A DNA stretch of 37,751 bases from an uncultured Burkholderiales bacterium (GTDB taxonomy: Bacteria; Pseudomonadota; Gammaproteobacteria; Burkholderiales; Burkholderiaceae_C), in NCBI GenBank assembly GCA_903905475.1, contig CAIVGK010000012.1, positions 1 to 37,751 on the forward strand. Reading direction: 5' to 3'. How positions within the stretch are numbered: the first letter of the stretch is position 1; the number at the start of each line of letters is the position of its first letter. The notes below the pieces were generated by a model. It worked only from the letters and a program-made list of their open reading frames with translations, had not been told where the DNA came from and ran no database searches. This document shows, piece by piece, positions 16,829 to 25,203 of this stretch. Made by a program: the position numbers and the translations under genes.

Positions 16829-17182
16829 ATGAACCTGATCCAAACCCTCGAGCAAGAGGAAATTACCCGTCTGAACAAGACGATTCCCGTTTTTGCACCT
16901 GGCGACACCGTCATCGTCAACGTCAACGTGGTTGAAGGCACGCGCAAGCGCGTTCAGGCCTACGAGGGCGTGGTGATTGCCAAGCGCAACCGTGGTCTCA
17001 ACTCGAGTTTCATCGCACGCAAGATCTCCAGCGGTGAAGGTGTCGAGCGCACGTTTCAGCTGTACAGCCCGCTGATCGCTTCGATCGAAGTCAAGCGCCG
17101 TGGTGATGTGCGCCGCGCCAAGCTGTACTACCTGCGCGAGCGCTCGGGCAAGTCGGCTCGCATCAAGGAAAAGCTGGGCTGA
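16829..17182 (+). CDS. rplS: 50S ribosomal protein L19
   Basis: L19 sits at the 30S-50S interface. The 117-residue protein matches throughout: the start [48 protein letters not shown] and the C-terminal [19 protein letters not shown] lies about eight bases before the ATG. It is the last gene of the rpsP operon and is followed by a strong terminator. Confidence 0.96.
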   Translation: MNLIQTLEQEEITRLNKTIPVFAPGDTVIVNVNVVEGTRKRVQAYEGVVIAKRNRGLNSSFIARKISSGEGVERTFQLYSPLIASIEVKRRGDVRRAKLYYLRERSGKSARIKEKLG

Positions 17183-17214
17183 TCCCGAGGGTCTGGCGGT
17201 TTCGCCTGACTTCG

Positions 17215-17240
17215 AAAGCCGCCTCACGAGGCGGCTTTTT
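17215..17240 (+). terminator. Intrinsic terminator of the rpsP-rimM-trmD-rplS operon
   Basis: A perfect ten-pair stem AAAGCCGCCT / AGGCGGCTTT (17215-17224 with 17229-17238) closes a CACG loop and runs into five T (17236-17240, partly in the stem). It begins 33 bases after the rplS stop and ends 14 bases before the next gene. Confidence 0.92.
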
Positions 17241-17254
17241 CAATTCCCCGTCCC

Positions 17255-17941
17255 ATGTCGCTCATCTTCGATCCGCAACGATTGCCGGTATTGGCTGTCG
17301 ATGATCACCTGCCGGCCGTGCCGCTCGACAGGCTGTCGGCGCCAGCGTTGCGTGAGCGGTTTGCGAAGCCTCTGGCCTGGACGCCGGAGCTGATTGCCGA
17401 GCGCCCCTTGGGCCGGCGGGCGCCGGTCCATGCCTCGGTGCTGGTGCCGCTGCTCGAGCGCGAGGGCGGCTTGACCGTGCTGCTGACGCGACGCGCCGAG
17501 CACTTGAGCGATCACCCCGGGCAGATCAGCTTCCCCGGTGGACGTGCCGAGGCTCAGGATCTGTCACCCGCCGAGACCGCGCTGCGCGAGGCTGAAGAAG
17601 AGATCGGTCTGGCGCCGCACTGCGTCCAGTTGCTGGGATCGCTGCCAACCTACACCACGGTCACCAGCTTCATCGTGACTCCTGTGGTCGGGCTCGTCCG
17701 ACCCGACTTCACGCTGCGCCTGGACCCATCCGAAGTGTCGGAAGTGTTCGAGGTGCCGCTCGCCTTTCTGATGTCTCCGGCGCACCACCGGCGGCACGCG
17801 GTGGGCGAGGGCGAAGAGGCGCGAGAGTTCTTCTCGATGCCGTGGGCATCGCCGCAGGCGAACGGCTCGTCGCGCCACCACTTCATCTGGGGCGCCACGG
17901 CGGCGATGTTGCGCAACTTCTACCGGTTCCTGTCTGCCTGA
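17255..17941 (+). CDS. Nudix hydrolase, CoA pyrophosphatase type (NudL-like)
   Basis: The 228-residue protein has the Nudix box at about 96-119, ending REAEEEIGL, and the preceding motif with LLTRR, HPGQISFPGG that marks the CoA/NudL (UPF0035) subfamily. Members cleave coenzyme A or acyl-CoA to phosphopantetheine and 3',5'-ADP; substrate assignment is by similarity. The C-terminal HHFIWGATAAML segment also fits this group. It starts just after the rplS terminator and is followed after 32 bases by the CobD-like gene, so those two may be cotranscribed. Confidence 0.85.
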   Translation: MSLIFDPQRLPVLAVDDHLPAVPLDRLSAPALRERFAKPLAWTPELIAERPLGRRAPVHASVLVPLLEREGGLTVLLTRRAEHLSDHPGQISFPGGRAEAQDLSPAETALREAEEEIGLAPHCVQLLGSLPTYTTVTSFIVTPVVGLVRPDFTLRLDPSEVSEVFEVPLAFLMSPAHHRRHAVGEGEEAREFFSMPWASPQANGSSRHHFIWGATAAMLRNFYRFLSA

Positions 17942-17973
17942 GCCAGCAGGGCTGGCCGGTATCATCAAAAACG

Positions 17974-18963
17974 ATGAATCTCTTTTCGGTCCTCTTGGCA
18001 CTGTTGCTCGAGCAACTGAAGCCGCTGCAGCGCGGAACGGCGGTTCATGCGGCGTTGACGTCGTGGCTGCGCTGGGCGGCGCACACGTTTGACGCGGGTC
18101 GGGAACGCCACGCCTGGGTCGTCTGGCTCATCACCGTCGTGTTGCCTGCGGTGCTGGTGTGGCTGGTCTATGCCGGGGTGGCGCATTACAGCTTGCTGTT
18201 GGGTCTGGCCTGGAACGTGTCCGTGCTCTACCTCACGTTGGGGTTCCGGCAGTTCAGCCACTATTTCACCGACATCCGTGACGCGCTCGACCGTGACGAC
18301 GAGTTCACCGCGCGCAGCCTCCTCACGGAGTGGCGACACCTCGATGTGAGCGAACTGCCACGCACCGAGCTGATGCGCCATGTGATCGAGCACTCGTTGC
18401 TGGCCGCTCACCGCCATGTGTTCGGCGTGCTTTTCTGGTTCGTGGTTCTGTCGTCGCTCGGGCTGGGACCGGCTGGTGCCATCCTTTACCGCACGGCCGA
18501 GTTCGCCAGCCGCTACTGGGCCTATCGCAGCGAGACGGTGGGCGAGCCGACCAACGAGCGGCTGCTCGGGCTGTCGCAAAGGCTGTTTGGGATGATGGAT
18601 CACTTCCCTGCGCGGCTGACTGCGTTCGGCTTCGCGGTGGTCGGCAATTTCGAGGAAGCCATCAACTGCTGGCGCCGCGATGCCGAGCTTTGGCGCCATC
18701 CCAACGAAGGCGTCATCCTGGCCGCCGCAGCGGGTGCTGTGGGGGTGCAGTTGGGCGGCCGTGCGGCGCCTGGGGTGACGCCGGATCGATCCAAGACCTT
18801 CACGCGCGGCGCCGGTGTCGATGACCTGGCGGCTGACGGGTCAACGCCTGGCGCACCGGCCGTGTCGGGTCACCTGCAAAGCGTCGTGGGGCTGGTCTGG
18901 CGTTCGGTGGTGCTGTGGATGCTGTTGCTGGCCTTGCTCACACTGGCCAATCTGATCGGTTGA
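17974..18963 (+). CDS. CobD/CbiB-family (AmpE-like) integral membrane protein
   Basis: The 329-residue protein begins with a short helix (MNLFSVLLALLLEQLKPL). At least three more membrane segments follow: around WVVWLITVVLPAVLVWLVYAG, HVFGVLFWFVVLSSLGLGP, and the C-terminal VVLWMLLLALLTLANLIG. The pattern, with a cytoplasmic-type segment FSHYFTDIRDALDRDDEFTA, resembles the CobD/CbiB and AmpE superfamily. CobD/CbiB makes adenosylcobinamide (phosphate) in cobalamin synthesis, but no cobalamin gene is nearby. AmpE homologues are linked to beta-lactamase regulation through an unclear mechanism. The role here is unknown. ATG 17974 was chosen because the hydrophobic domain begins there. Confidence 0.72.
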   Translation: MNLFSVLLALLLEQLKPLQRGTAVHAALTSWLRWAAHTFDAGRERHAWVVWLITVVLPAVLVWLVYAGVAHYSLLLGLAWNVSVLYLTLGFRQFSHYFTDIRDALDRDDEFTARSLLTEWRHLDVSELPRTELMRHVIEHSLLAAHRHVFGVLFWFVVLSSLGLGPAGAILYRTAEFASRYWAYRSETVGEPTNERLLGLSQRLFGMMDHFPARLTAFGFAVVGNFEEAINCWRRDAELWRHPNEGVILAAAAGAVGVQLGGRAAPGVTPDRSKTFTRGAGVDDLAADGSTPGAPAVSGHLQSVVGLVWRSVVLWMLLLALLTLANLIG

Positions 18964-18998
18964 TCGGGCCTGTCACTCGGTCTGGATCGCGCTTCACC

Positions 18999-19916
18999 CT
19001 ACCAGCGCGTGCCTTCGAGTTCCTGGCGAATTTCGCCGTAGATCCGGTACCGCGATTCGCTGATCTCGCCCCGCGCCAACGCCTCACGCACACCACAGTT
19101 GGGTTCCTGGCGGTGGGTGCAGTTGTAGAAGCGGCACTGCGTGGCCGCTCCGCGCAGATCCGGCATCAGCCCTGGCAGGTTTTGCGCATCGATCTGCTTG
19201 AGTCCGAACTCCTGGAATCCGGGTGAATCGATGAGCCCCGTGCGCCGTTCTGCGTCCAGCCAATACCACTGTGTCGAGGTGGTCGTGTGGCGGCCTGAAT
19301 TCAGCGCCTGAGACACCTCGCCGACCTGGGCGCGCGCATCGGGAGCCAGCAGGTTGATGAGCGTGCTCTTGCCGGTGCCGCTGGGCCCCAGCACGAGCGA
19401 GGCGCGCTGGTCCATCAGCGGAGCGAGCACCGCCCGCGAGGCCTCAGGCTGCGTCTTGAGGGCGACTTCCAGCACGCGGTAGCCCATGTCCAGGTAGGGC
19501 TGCAAGCGCGCCCGTGCGGCCACGATCTGCGGCAGATCGGTCTTGTTGAGCAGGATGCTCACCTCGATGCCGGCGCTCTCGGCGGCGATCAGCGCGCGGG
19601 CCAGCTGCGATTCACTGAACACCGGCTCGCTGGCCACCATCACCAGCACCTGGTCCAGATTGGCAGCGAATGCCTTGGTCTTCCATTCGTCTTGCCGGAA
19701 CAGCAGGTTGCGTCGCGGCTCCAGCGCTTCGATCACGCCCTCGTCACCGGTGGCCTGCCAACGCACCCGGTCGCCGACCACGCACAGGCTTTTCTTGCCC
19801 CGGGGATGGCAGGTGATGCGCTCGCCATCGTCGGATTCGACGATGTAATGGCGGCCGAAGCCTGAGACGACCAGCCCGGTGTGCGTCGCGGTATCGCCGC
19901 TGCCAGCCTTGCTCAA
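18999..19916 (-). CDS. rsgA: Ribosome small subunit-dependent GTPase A
   Basis: RsgA is a circularly permuted GTPase that checks late 30S assembly. In the 305-residue protein the motifs occur in the permuted order: G4 NKTD at 124-127, G1 GPSGTGKS at 177-184, then G3 DSPGF at 230-234. An N-terminal OB domain precedes them and a zinc knuckle follows (Cys261, Cys266, His268, Cys274). The start is TTG at 19916, thirteen bases after the stop of the M48 peptidase gene; no ATG is available in frame nearby, so the TTG assignment is moderately sure. Confidence 0.93.
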   Translation of the reverse strand: MSKAGSGDTATHTGLVVSGFGRHYIVESDDGERITCHPRGKKSLCVVGDRVRWQATGDEGVIEALEPRRNLLFRQDEWKTKAFAANLDQVLVMVASEPVFSESQLARALIAAESAGIEVSILLNKTDLPQIVAARARLQPYLDMGYRVLEVALKTQPEASRAVLAPLMDQRASLVLGPSGTGKSTLINLLAPDARAQVGEVSQALNSGRHTTTSTQWYWLDAERRTGLIDSPGFQEFGLKQIDAQNLPGLMPDLRGAATQCRFYNCTHRQEPNCGVREALARGEISESRYRIYGEIRQELEGTRW

Positions 19917-19929
19917 AACCGGGATCCGC

Positions 19930-21231
19930 TCATGCCTGCGCGGCCAGCGAGGGCATCGCCGCCAGCCGCTCGGCCGCCGGCGGGTGCGAATAGTAAAAGC
20001 GCGCGTACAACGGATCAGGCGTCAGCGTCGATGCGTTGTCTTCGTAGAGCTTGAGCAACGCCGACGCCAGATCGCGCCCGTCGGCATGGGCGCAGGCGTA
20101 GGCGTCGGCTTCGAATTCATGCCGGCGCGACAGCCCCGCAAACAGCGGCGACACGAAGAATCCGAACACCGGCACGATCAGCATGAACAGCAGCAGCGAC
20201 AGCGCGTCGTTGGGCGTTGCCATCGCGGGCTGCACGCCGAAGGCGCCGTAAAACCACGTCTGCCCCGACAGCCACCCGAGCACGGCAAACGCCGCCAGGC
20301 TGATGGCGAACATCGACACCACACGCTTGGCGATGTGCTTGTGCTTGAAGTGGCCGAGTTCGTGCGCCAGAACCGCTTCGACTTCACCCGGTGACAGCTT
20401 GGCCAGCAGCGTGTCGAAGAACACCACCCGTTTGGCCGAACCGAAGCCGGTGAAGTACGCATTGGCGTGGGCTGATCGCTTGCTGCCGTCCATCACGAAG
20501 ATGCCCTTGGCGGTGAAGCCGCATTGGGCCATCAACGCTTGCACGCGGGCTTCGACGGCGGCATCGGCCAGCGGCTTGAAGGTGTTGAACAGCGGCGCAA
20601 TCAGCGTGGGGTACACGACCATCGCCAACAGGTTGAACGCCATCCAGGCTGCCCACGTCCACAGCCACCACAACTCACCCGTGCTGGCCATGATCCACAG
20701 CATGCCGGCTGCCAGCGGCAGGCCGATCAGCGCGCCGAGCAGCAAGCCCTTGGCGGCGTCGGCGAGGTACAGCTTCCAGGTCATGCGGTTGAAGCCGAAG
20801 GCCTGCTCGATGCGAAACGTGCCGTACAGATCGAACGGCATCTCGAGCAGCGAGCCGATCAGCACGAAGGCCGACAGCAGCGCCAATTGGTAGGCCATGC
20901 CGCCGAAGCGCGGGCGCACGGTGTCGAGCAGCGCGTCATTGAGCAAGCCGAGCCCGCCCAGCAATGTCCAGCCCACCAGCACCGCTGCGCTGAAGGCCAT
21001 CGTCAACAAGCCGAAGCTGCCCTTGGTCAGGGTGTAGCGGGCAGCCTTGCGATGGGACTCCAGTGACACCGTGTTGGCAAAGGCTGCCGGCACGGCATCG
21101 CTGTGGCGGGCCACGTGTCGGATCTGCCGGCTGGCCAGCCAGAACCTCGCGATCAGGGAGATGAGCAGCGCGCCCGTGAACACAAGGGCGAGCATCAAGG
21201 CGGGGCTGAAAGTGGGGTCAGTTTGCGGCAT
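19930..21231 (-). CDS. M48 family zinc metalloprotease (Ste24/HtpX-like)
   Basis: From the ATG at 21231 (M-P-Q-T-D) the protein has 433 residues with several membrane helices. The gluzincin motif HELGH is at 290-294, inside HELGHFKHKH, and the third ligand is in the downstream EFEADAYA. This layout is that of CAAX-prenyl-protease-type Ste24 proteins, which in bacteria probably clear misfolded membrane proteins; bacterial substrates are inferred. An open extension to 21291 would overlap the start of the divergent orn gene and is not preferred. It is followed by rsgA after 13 bases, suggesting cotranscription. Confidence 0.88.
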   Translation of the reverse strand: MPQTDPTFSPALMLALVFTGALLISLIARFWLASRQIRHVARHSDAVPAAFANTVSLESHRKAARYTLTKGSFGLLTMAFSAAVLVGWTLLGGLGLLNDALLDTVRPRFGGMAYQLALLSAFVLIGSLLEMPFDLYGTFRIEQAFGFNRMTWKLYLADAAKGLLLGALIGLPLAAGMLWIMASTGELWWLWTWAAWMAFNLLAMVVYPTLIAPLFNTFKPLADAAVEARVQALMAQCGFTAKGIFVMDGSKRSAHANAYFTGFGSAKRVVFFDTLLAKLSPGEVEAVLAHELGHFKHKHIAKRVVSMFAISLAAFAVLGWLSGQTWFYGAFGVQPAMATPNDALSLLLFMLIVPVFGFFVSPLFAGLSRRHEFEADAYACAHADGRDLASALLKLYEDNASTLTPDPLYARFYYSHPPAAERLAAMPSLAAQA

Positions 21232-21278
21232 GACTGCGCAGTGTAGGGCGGCGAGAATCAGGACAAGGAGCTTCAGAC

Positions 21279-21836
21279 ATGACCACGACATTGACCAAGA
21301 GCGAAAACAACCTGATCTGGATCGATCTCGAGATGACCGGGCTGTACCCGGCCACCGACCGCATCATTGAAATCGCAGTGATCGTGACCGACCCGCAGCT
21401 CAACGTGCGCATCGAAGGGCCCACGCTGGCAGTCCACCAAAGCAACGCCGCACTCGACGCGATGGACGCCTGGAACAAGGGCACGCATGGGCGCAGCGGC
21501 TTGATCGACCGGGTCAAGGCGTCCACCCTCGACGAGGCGCAGGCCGCAGCGCAAATCATCGCGTTTCTGAAAGAACACGTGCCGGCGGGCAAGTCGCCCA
21601 TGTGTGGCAACAGCGTGTGTCAGGACCGCCGGTTCCTCGCCAACTACATGCCGGCGCTGGAGACGTTCTTCCACTATCGCAACCTCGATGTCAGCACGCT
21701 CAAGGAGCTGGCCAAGCGCTGGAAGCCGGGCATCATGGACGGCTTCAAGAAGGCTCAAGCGCACACCGCGATGGCTGACATTCGCGAGTCCATCGAAGAA
21801 CTCGCCTACTACCGCGAGCACTTCCTGGCCCTGTGA
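21279..21836 (+). CDS. orn: Oligoribonuclease
   Basis: Orn degrades two-nucleotide RNA fragments (including pGpG from cyclic di-GMP breakdown) to mononucleotides. The 185-residue DEDDh exonuclease has WIDLEMTGL with Asp16 and Glu18 as metal ligands, and the final [18 protein letters not shown] segment with the catalytic His and Asp. [11 protein letters not shown] supplies the middle Asp. A perfect AAGGAG ribosome site lies eight bases before the ATG. Confidence 0.96.
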   Translation: MTTTLTKSENNLIWIDLEMTGLYPATDRIIEIAVIVTDPQLNVRIEGPTLAVHQSNAALDAMDAWNKGTHGRSGLIDRVKASTLDEAQAAAQIIAFLKEHVPAGKSPMCGNSVCQDRRFLANYMPALETFFHYRNLDVSTLKELAKRWKPGIMDGFKKAQAHTAMADIRESIEELAYYREHFLAL

Positions 21837-21859
21837 GCGCGGACCGGCGGGGGGCGTGA

Positions 21860-23056
21860 TCAGTAGTTGATCCCCATCGCCTCGCGCACTTCGCCCATCG
21901 TCTGGCGCGCCACGGTGCGCGCCCGTTCGGTGCCCACGTCGACGATCCACTGCACCTGTTTCGGGTTGGTGAGATAGGTTTCGGCGCGCTCGCGCCAGGG
22001 CTGCTGCTCGCGCAGGATCGCGTCGATCACCGGCTGTTTGCACTCGAGGCAGCCGATGCCAGCCGACTTGCAGCCCGCAGCGGCCCACTGCTTGGTCTCG
22101 GCGTCCGAGTAGACCTGGTGAAACTGCCACACCGGGCAACGGTCGGGGTCGCCCGCGTCGGTGCGGCGCACCCGTTGCGGATCGGTCGGCATGCGCTTGA
22201 CCTTGCGCTCGACCTCGGCGGGCTCTTCGCGCATCGCGATGGCGTTGCCGTAACTCTTGCTCATCTTGGCGCCATCAAGACCCGGCAGCTTGCTCACTTC
22301 GGTCAGCAAGACAGCGGGTTCGTGCAGGATGGTCTTGCCGGTGCCGCGCAAAAAGGCGTCAAGCCGCTCGCGATCGGCTGCGCTCAGGGCGCCGCCTTCG
22401 GCGATCAGCGCGCGGGCCTGTTCGAGGGAGGCGTCGCTGCCGGTTTCCTGGAACGCCTTGCGCGCGGCACTGAAGGCCTTGCCGTCGGCCTTGCTCATCT
22501 TCTTGACGACCGCCTGCGCCAGCGCCTCCGAGTCGGCTTCGCGGCCATAGAGGTGATTGAAGCGCCGAGCCACCTCGCGGGTGATCTCCACGTGTGGCGC
22601 CTGGTCCTCGCCCACCGGCACGAACGCCGCCTTGTAGATCAGGATGTCCGCCGCCTGCAGCAAGGGGTAGCCGAGAAAGCCGTAGGTCGCGAGGTCGCGA
22701 TCCTTGAGCTTTTCCATCTGGTCCTTGTAGGTCGGCATGCGTTCGAGCCAGGCCAGCGGCGTGCCCATCGCGAGCAGGGTGAACAGTTCGGCGTGTTCAG
22801 GAATGCGGCTCTGGATGAACAGCGTGGCCTTTTCCGGGTCGACGCCGGCAGCCAGCCAGTCGATCACCATGTCGTAGACGTTGCGCTCGATGACCTCGCG
22901 GTTCTCGTAGTGCGTCGTCAACGCATGCCAGTCGGCCACGAAATAGAAGCAGTCGAAATCGGCCTGCAGGCGCACCCAGTTTTTCAAGGCACCGTGGTAA
23001 TGGCCAAGGTGCAGCGCACCCGTGGGTCGCATGCCGGACAAGACTCTTTGATTCAT
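21860..23056 (-). CDS. trpS: Tryptophanyl-tRNA synthetase, long form with four-cysteine motif
   Basis: The 398-residue enzyme charges tRNA-Trp. The class I signatures are ALHLGHYHG at 14-22 (HIGH equivalent) and KMSKS at 264-268. It is about 60 residues longer than the compact type, through an insert at about 186-257 rich in charged helices. Near the anticodon-binding end four cysteines (307, 329, 336, 339) are spaced C-x21-C-x6-C-x2-C. This resembles the C-x22-C-x6-C-x2-C [4Fe-4S] site described for Thermotoga maritima TrpRS, so a metal cluster is likely. The ATG at 23056 begins the family start MNQRVLSGMRPTG; upstream open sequence is not conserved-looking. Confidence 0.94.
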   Translation of the reverse strand: MNQRVLSGMRPTGALHLGHYHGALKNWVRLQADFDCFYFVADWHALTTHYENREVIERNVYDMVIDWLAAGVDPEKATLFIQSRIPEHAELFTLLAMGTPLAWLERMPTYKDQMEKLKDRDLATYGFLGYPLLQAADILIYKAAFVPVGEDQAPHVEITREVARRFNHLYGREADSEALAQAVVKKMSKADGKAFSAARKAFQETGSDASLEQARALIAEGGALSAADRERLDAFLRGTGKTILHEPAVLLTEVSKLPGLDGAKMSKSYGNAIAMREEPAEVERKVKRMPTDPQRVRRTDAGDPDRCPVWQFHQVYSDAETKQWAAAGCKSAGIGCLECKQPVIDAILREQQPWRERAETYLTNPKQVQWIVDVGTERARTVARQTMGEVREAMGINY

Positions 23057-23090
23057 GGGCGCGCTCTGAGGTGAGGGTGGCGATTGTAGG

Positions 23091-23119
23091 TTTGGCCGCG
23101 ATGGCGGGGCCGATACACT
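23091..23119 (+). promoter_or_regulatory. Candidate promoter of purN
   Basis: TTTGGC (23091-23096) and TACACT (23114-23119) are separated by 17 bases in the trpS-purN divergent gap, 37 bases before the purN start. The -10 is good and the -35 poor. A TACAAT on the opposite strand in the same gap may serve trpS. Confidence 0.4.
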
Positions 23120-23156
23120 GCGGCGCGCCTGCGGCTTGTCGCGACTCCCACTTTCC

Positions 23157-23786
23157 ATGAAAAACCTAGTCATCCTCATTTCAGGCCGCGGCTCCAACAT
23201 GATGGCGATCGCCGAGGCTTGCGCCGCCGAGGGCTGGAACGCGCGCATCGCCGCCGTCATCAGCAACCAGCCCGACGCCACGGGGCTGGCCGGCGCGCAA
23301 CGGCTGGGCATCGCCACGGCTGTCGTCGATCACCGTGCGCACGCACACCGGATGGCCTTTGACGCAGCGCTGGCCGAGGCCATTGATGCGTTCGCTCCGG
23401 ATCTCGTGGTGCTGGCCGGCTTCATGCGCATCCTGAGCGCCGAGTTTGTGAACCGCTACGCCGCTCGCATGCTCAACATCCACCCCTCGCTGCTGCCGGC
23501 GTTCACCGGCTTGCACACCCACCGCCGGGCGATCGACGCCGGCTGCAAACTGGCCGGGACCACGGTTCATGTGGTCACGCCCGAGCTGGACCATGGCCCC
23601 ATCGTGGCGCAGGCGGCGGTGCCCGTTCTGGAAGGCGATACCGAAGAAACCCTGGCGGCGCGCGTGACAGCGGCGGAACACATCTTGTACCCACGCGTGG
23701 TGCGCTGGTGGGTCGAAGGCGAGTTGGACCTCGCCGTGGCTGGCCGCATTGGCCATCGCGGCGGCGCGCCGCAGTGGCTGGTGTAG
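23157..23786 (+). CDS. purN: Phosphoribosylglycinamide formyltransferase (GAR transformylase 1)
   Basis: PurN transfers a formyl group from 10-formyl-tetrahydrofolate to GAR, the third step of purine synthesis. The 209-residue protein starts MKNLVILISGRGSNM, with the phosphate-binding GRGSN. It carries the catalytic set in LNIHPSLLPAFTG (Asn, His) and in ELDHGPIVAQ (Asp). The ATG at 23157 matches the family start, rather than one at 23136. It precedes the methyltransferase gene by 46 bases. Confidence 0.95.
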   Translation: MKNLVILISGRGSNMMAIAEACAAEGWNARIAAVISNQPDATGLAGAQRLGIATAVVDHRAHAHRMAFDAALAEAIDAFAPDLVVLAGFMRILSAEFVNRYAARMLNIHPSLLPAFTGLHTHRRAIDAGCKLAGTTVHVVTPELDHGPIVAQAAVPVLEGDTEETLAARVTAAEHILYPRVVRWWVEGELDLAVAGRIGHRGGAPQWLV

Positions 23787-23832
23787 CGCGGGAGTCCCGC
23801 CTGCGCGAGGGCTGTCGCCGATAATCGACCGG

Positions 23833-25092
23833 ATGCACCCCAACGCTCTTGTCGAACTCTCCACCGAACTCCTCCACCGAGTCCTGCAATTTGATTCCCC
23901 CGCCGACCGGGTGGTCTCGGACTTCTTCCGCCAGCACCGCACGCTGGGCATGCGCGAGCGTCACACGCTGGCTGAAACCACCTACACGGTGCTGCGGCAG
24001 CGGCTGCTCTACCAGCACTTGGCGCAGTCCGGCCGCGGCGAGATGGAGCGTCGCCTGGTGCTGCTGGGCTGGCAGGGCAACGCGGCCTTTCTGAGGGCGG
24101 CGCTGGTCGATGGCGAGGCGCAGTGGCTCGAGAAGGTCGAGTCTGTCGACCGCGCCGCCCTGCCCGAGCGGTTGCGGCACAACCTGCCCGAGTGGCTCGC
24201 GGAGCGTCTGAAGACCGAGGTGGCCGACGATTTCTGGCCGCTGGTCGAGTCGCTCAACAGCAACGCGCCGCTCGATCTGCGCGTCAACACCTTCAAGGCC
24301 AAGCGCGAGCAGGTGCTGACCGAGTTTGCGGCGGCCGGCATCGAGGTCACGCCCACGCCGTATTCCCCTTGGGGTTTGCGTGCGCAGGGCAAGCCCGCGC
24401 TGCACAAGCTCGATGTGTTCATGCGCGGTGATGTCGAGGTGCAAGACGAGGGCAGCCAGCTGCTCGCGCTGCTGATCGACGCCAAGCGCGGCGAGATGGT
24501 GGTTGACTTCTGTGCCGGGGCGGGTGGCAAGACGCTGGCTCTGGGGGCGTCGATGCGCAACACGGGGCGCCTGTACGCCTTCGACACCTCGGGCCATCGG
24601 CTCGCTGCGCTCAAGCCGCGGCTGGCGCGCAGCGGCTTGTCGAACGTGCACCCGGTGCAAATCGCCCACGAGCGAGATGACCGCATCAAGCGCCTGGCCG
24701 GCAAGATCGACCGGGTGCTGGTGGATGCGCCGTGCTCAGGCCTGGGCACCTTGCGGCGCAATCCCGACATGAAGTGGCGCCAGTCGCCCGAGGCGGTTGA
24801 TGAGCTGCGCGTCAAGCAGACCGCCATCTTGAACAGCGCGGCCCGTCTGACCAAGCCCGGCGGCCGGCTGGTCTACGCCACCTGCAGCTTGCTGCGCGCG
24901 GAAAACGAAGACATCGCCGATGCCTTTTGCGCCGAGCACGCGCGCGACTTCAAGCGCATTCCTGCCGAGCAGGTGCTGGCCGATGCCCATGTCGCGCAGT
25001 CCGACTCGCTGGTGCAGGGCCCGAACCTGCGTCTGTGGCCACACCGGCACGGCACCGACGGGTTTTTTGCATCCGTCTGGCAGCGCATCTGA
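23833..25092 (+). CDS. RsmB/NOL1/NOP2-family RNA (cytosine-5)-methyltransferase
   Basis: The 419-residue protein has an N-terminal NusB-like helical region and a SAM-dependent catalytic domain. Motifs include VDFCAGAGGKTLALG (SAM binding), VDAPCSGLGTLRRNPD (motif IV, with the release cysteine) and YATCSLLRAENE (motif VI, with the catalytic cysteine). RsmB methylates C967 of 16S rRNA in E. coli; the exact target here is inferred and other members of the family modify different cytosines. ATG 23833 was chosen because family-like sequence starts there. It may be cotranscribed with purN. Confidence 0.87.
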   Translation: MHPNALVELSTELLHRVLQFDSPADRVVSDFFRQHRTLGMRERHTLAETTYTVLRQRLLYQHLAQSGRGEMERRLVLLGWQGNAAFLRAALVDGEAQWLEKVESVDRAALPERLRHNLPEWLAERLKTEVADDFWPLVESLNSNAPLDLRVNTFKAKREQVLTEFAAAGIEVTPTPYSPWGLRAQGKPALHKLDVFMRGDVEVQDEGSQLLALLIDAKRGEMVVDFCAGAGGKTLALGASMRNTGRLYAFDTSGHRLAALKPRLARSGLSNVHPVQIAHERDDRIKRLAGKIDRVLVDAPCSGLGTLRRNPDMKWRQSPEAVDELRVKQTAILNSAARLTKPGGRLVYATCSLLRAENEDIADAFCAEHARDFKRIPAEQVLADAHVAQSDSLVQGPNLRLWPHRHGTDGFFASVWQRI

Positions 25093-25143
25093 ACGATTCG
25101 GCGCAGGCCGAGTCAACCTGACCGTGGGCGGTGCAATCGGCTG

Positions 25144-25170
25144 TTGAGAAGAAGCACCGCCACCTACAAT
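25144..25170 (+). promoter_or_regulatory. Candidate promoter of the desaturase gene
   Basis: TTGAGA (25144-25149) and TACAAT (25165-25170) are good hexamers, but the spacer is only 15 bases, shorter than the usual 16-18. The position predicts a leader of about 27 bases before the ATG at 25204. Confidence 0.45.
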
Positions 25171-25203
25171 CGATGGCTGAATTTGTCTCGGAAAACTGGG
25201 CAC

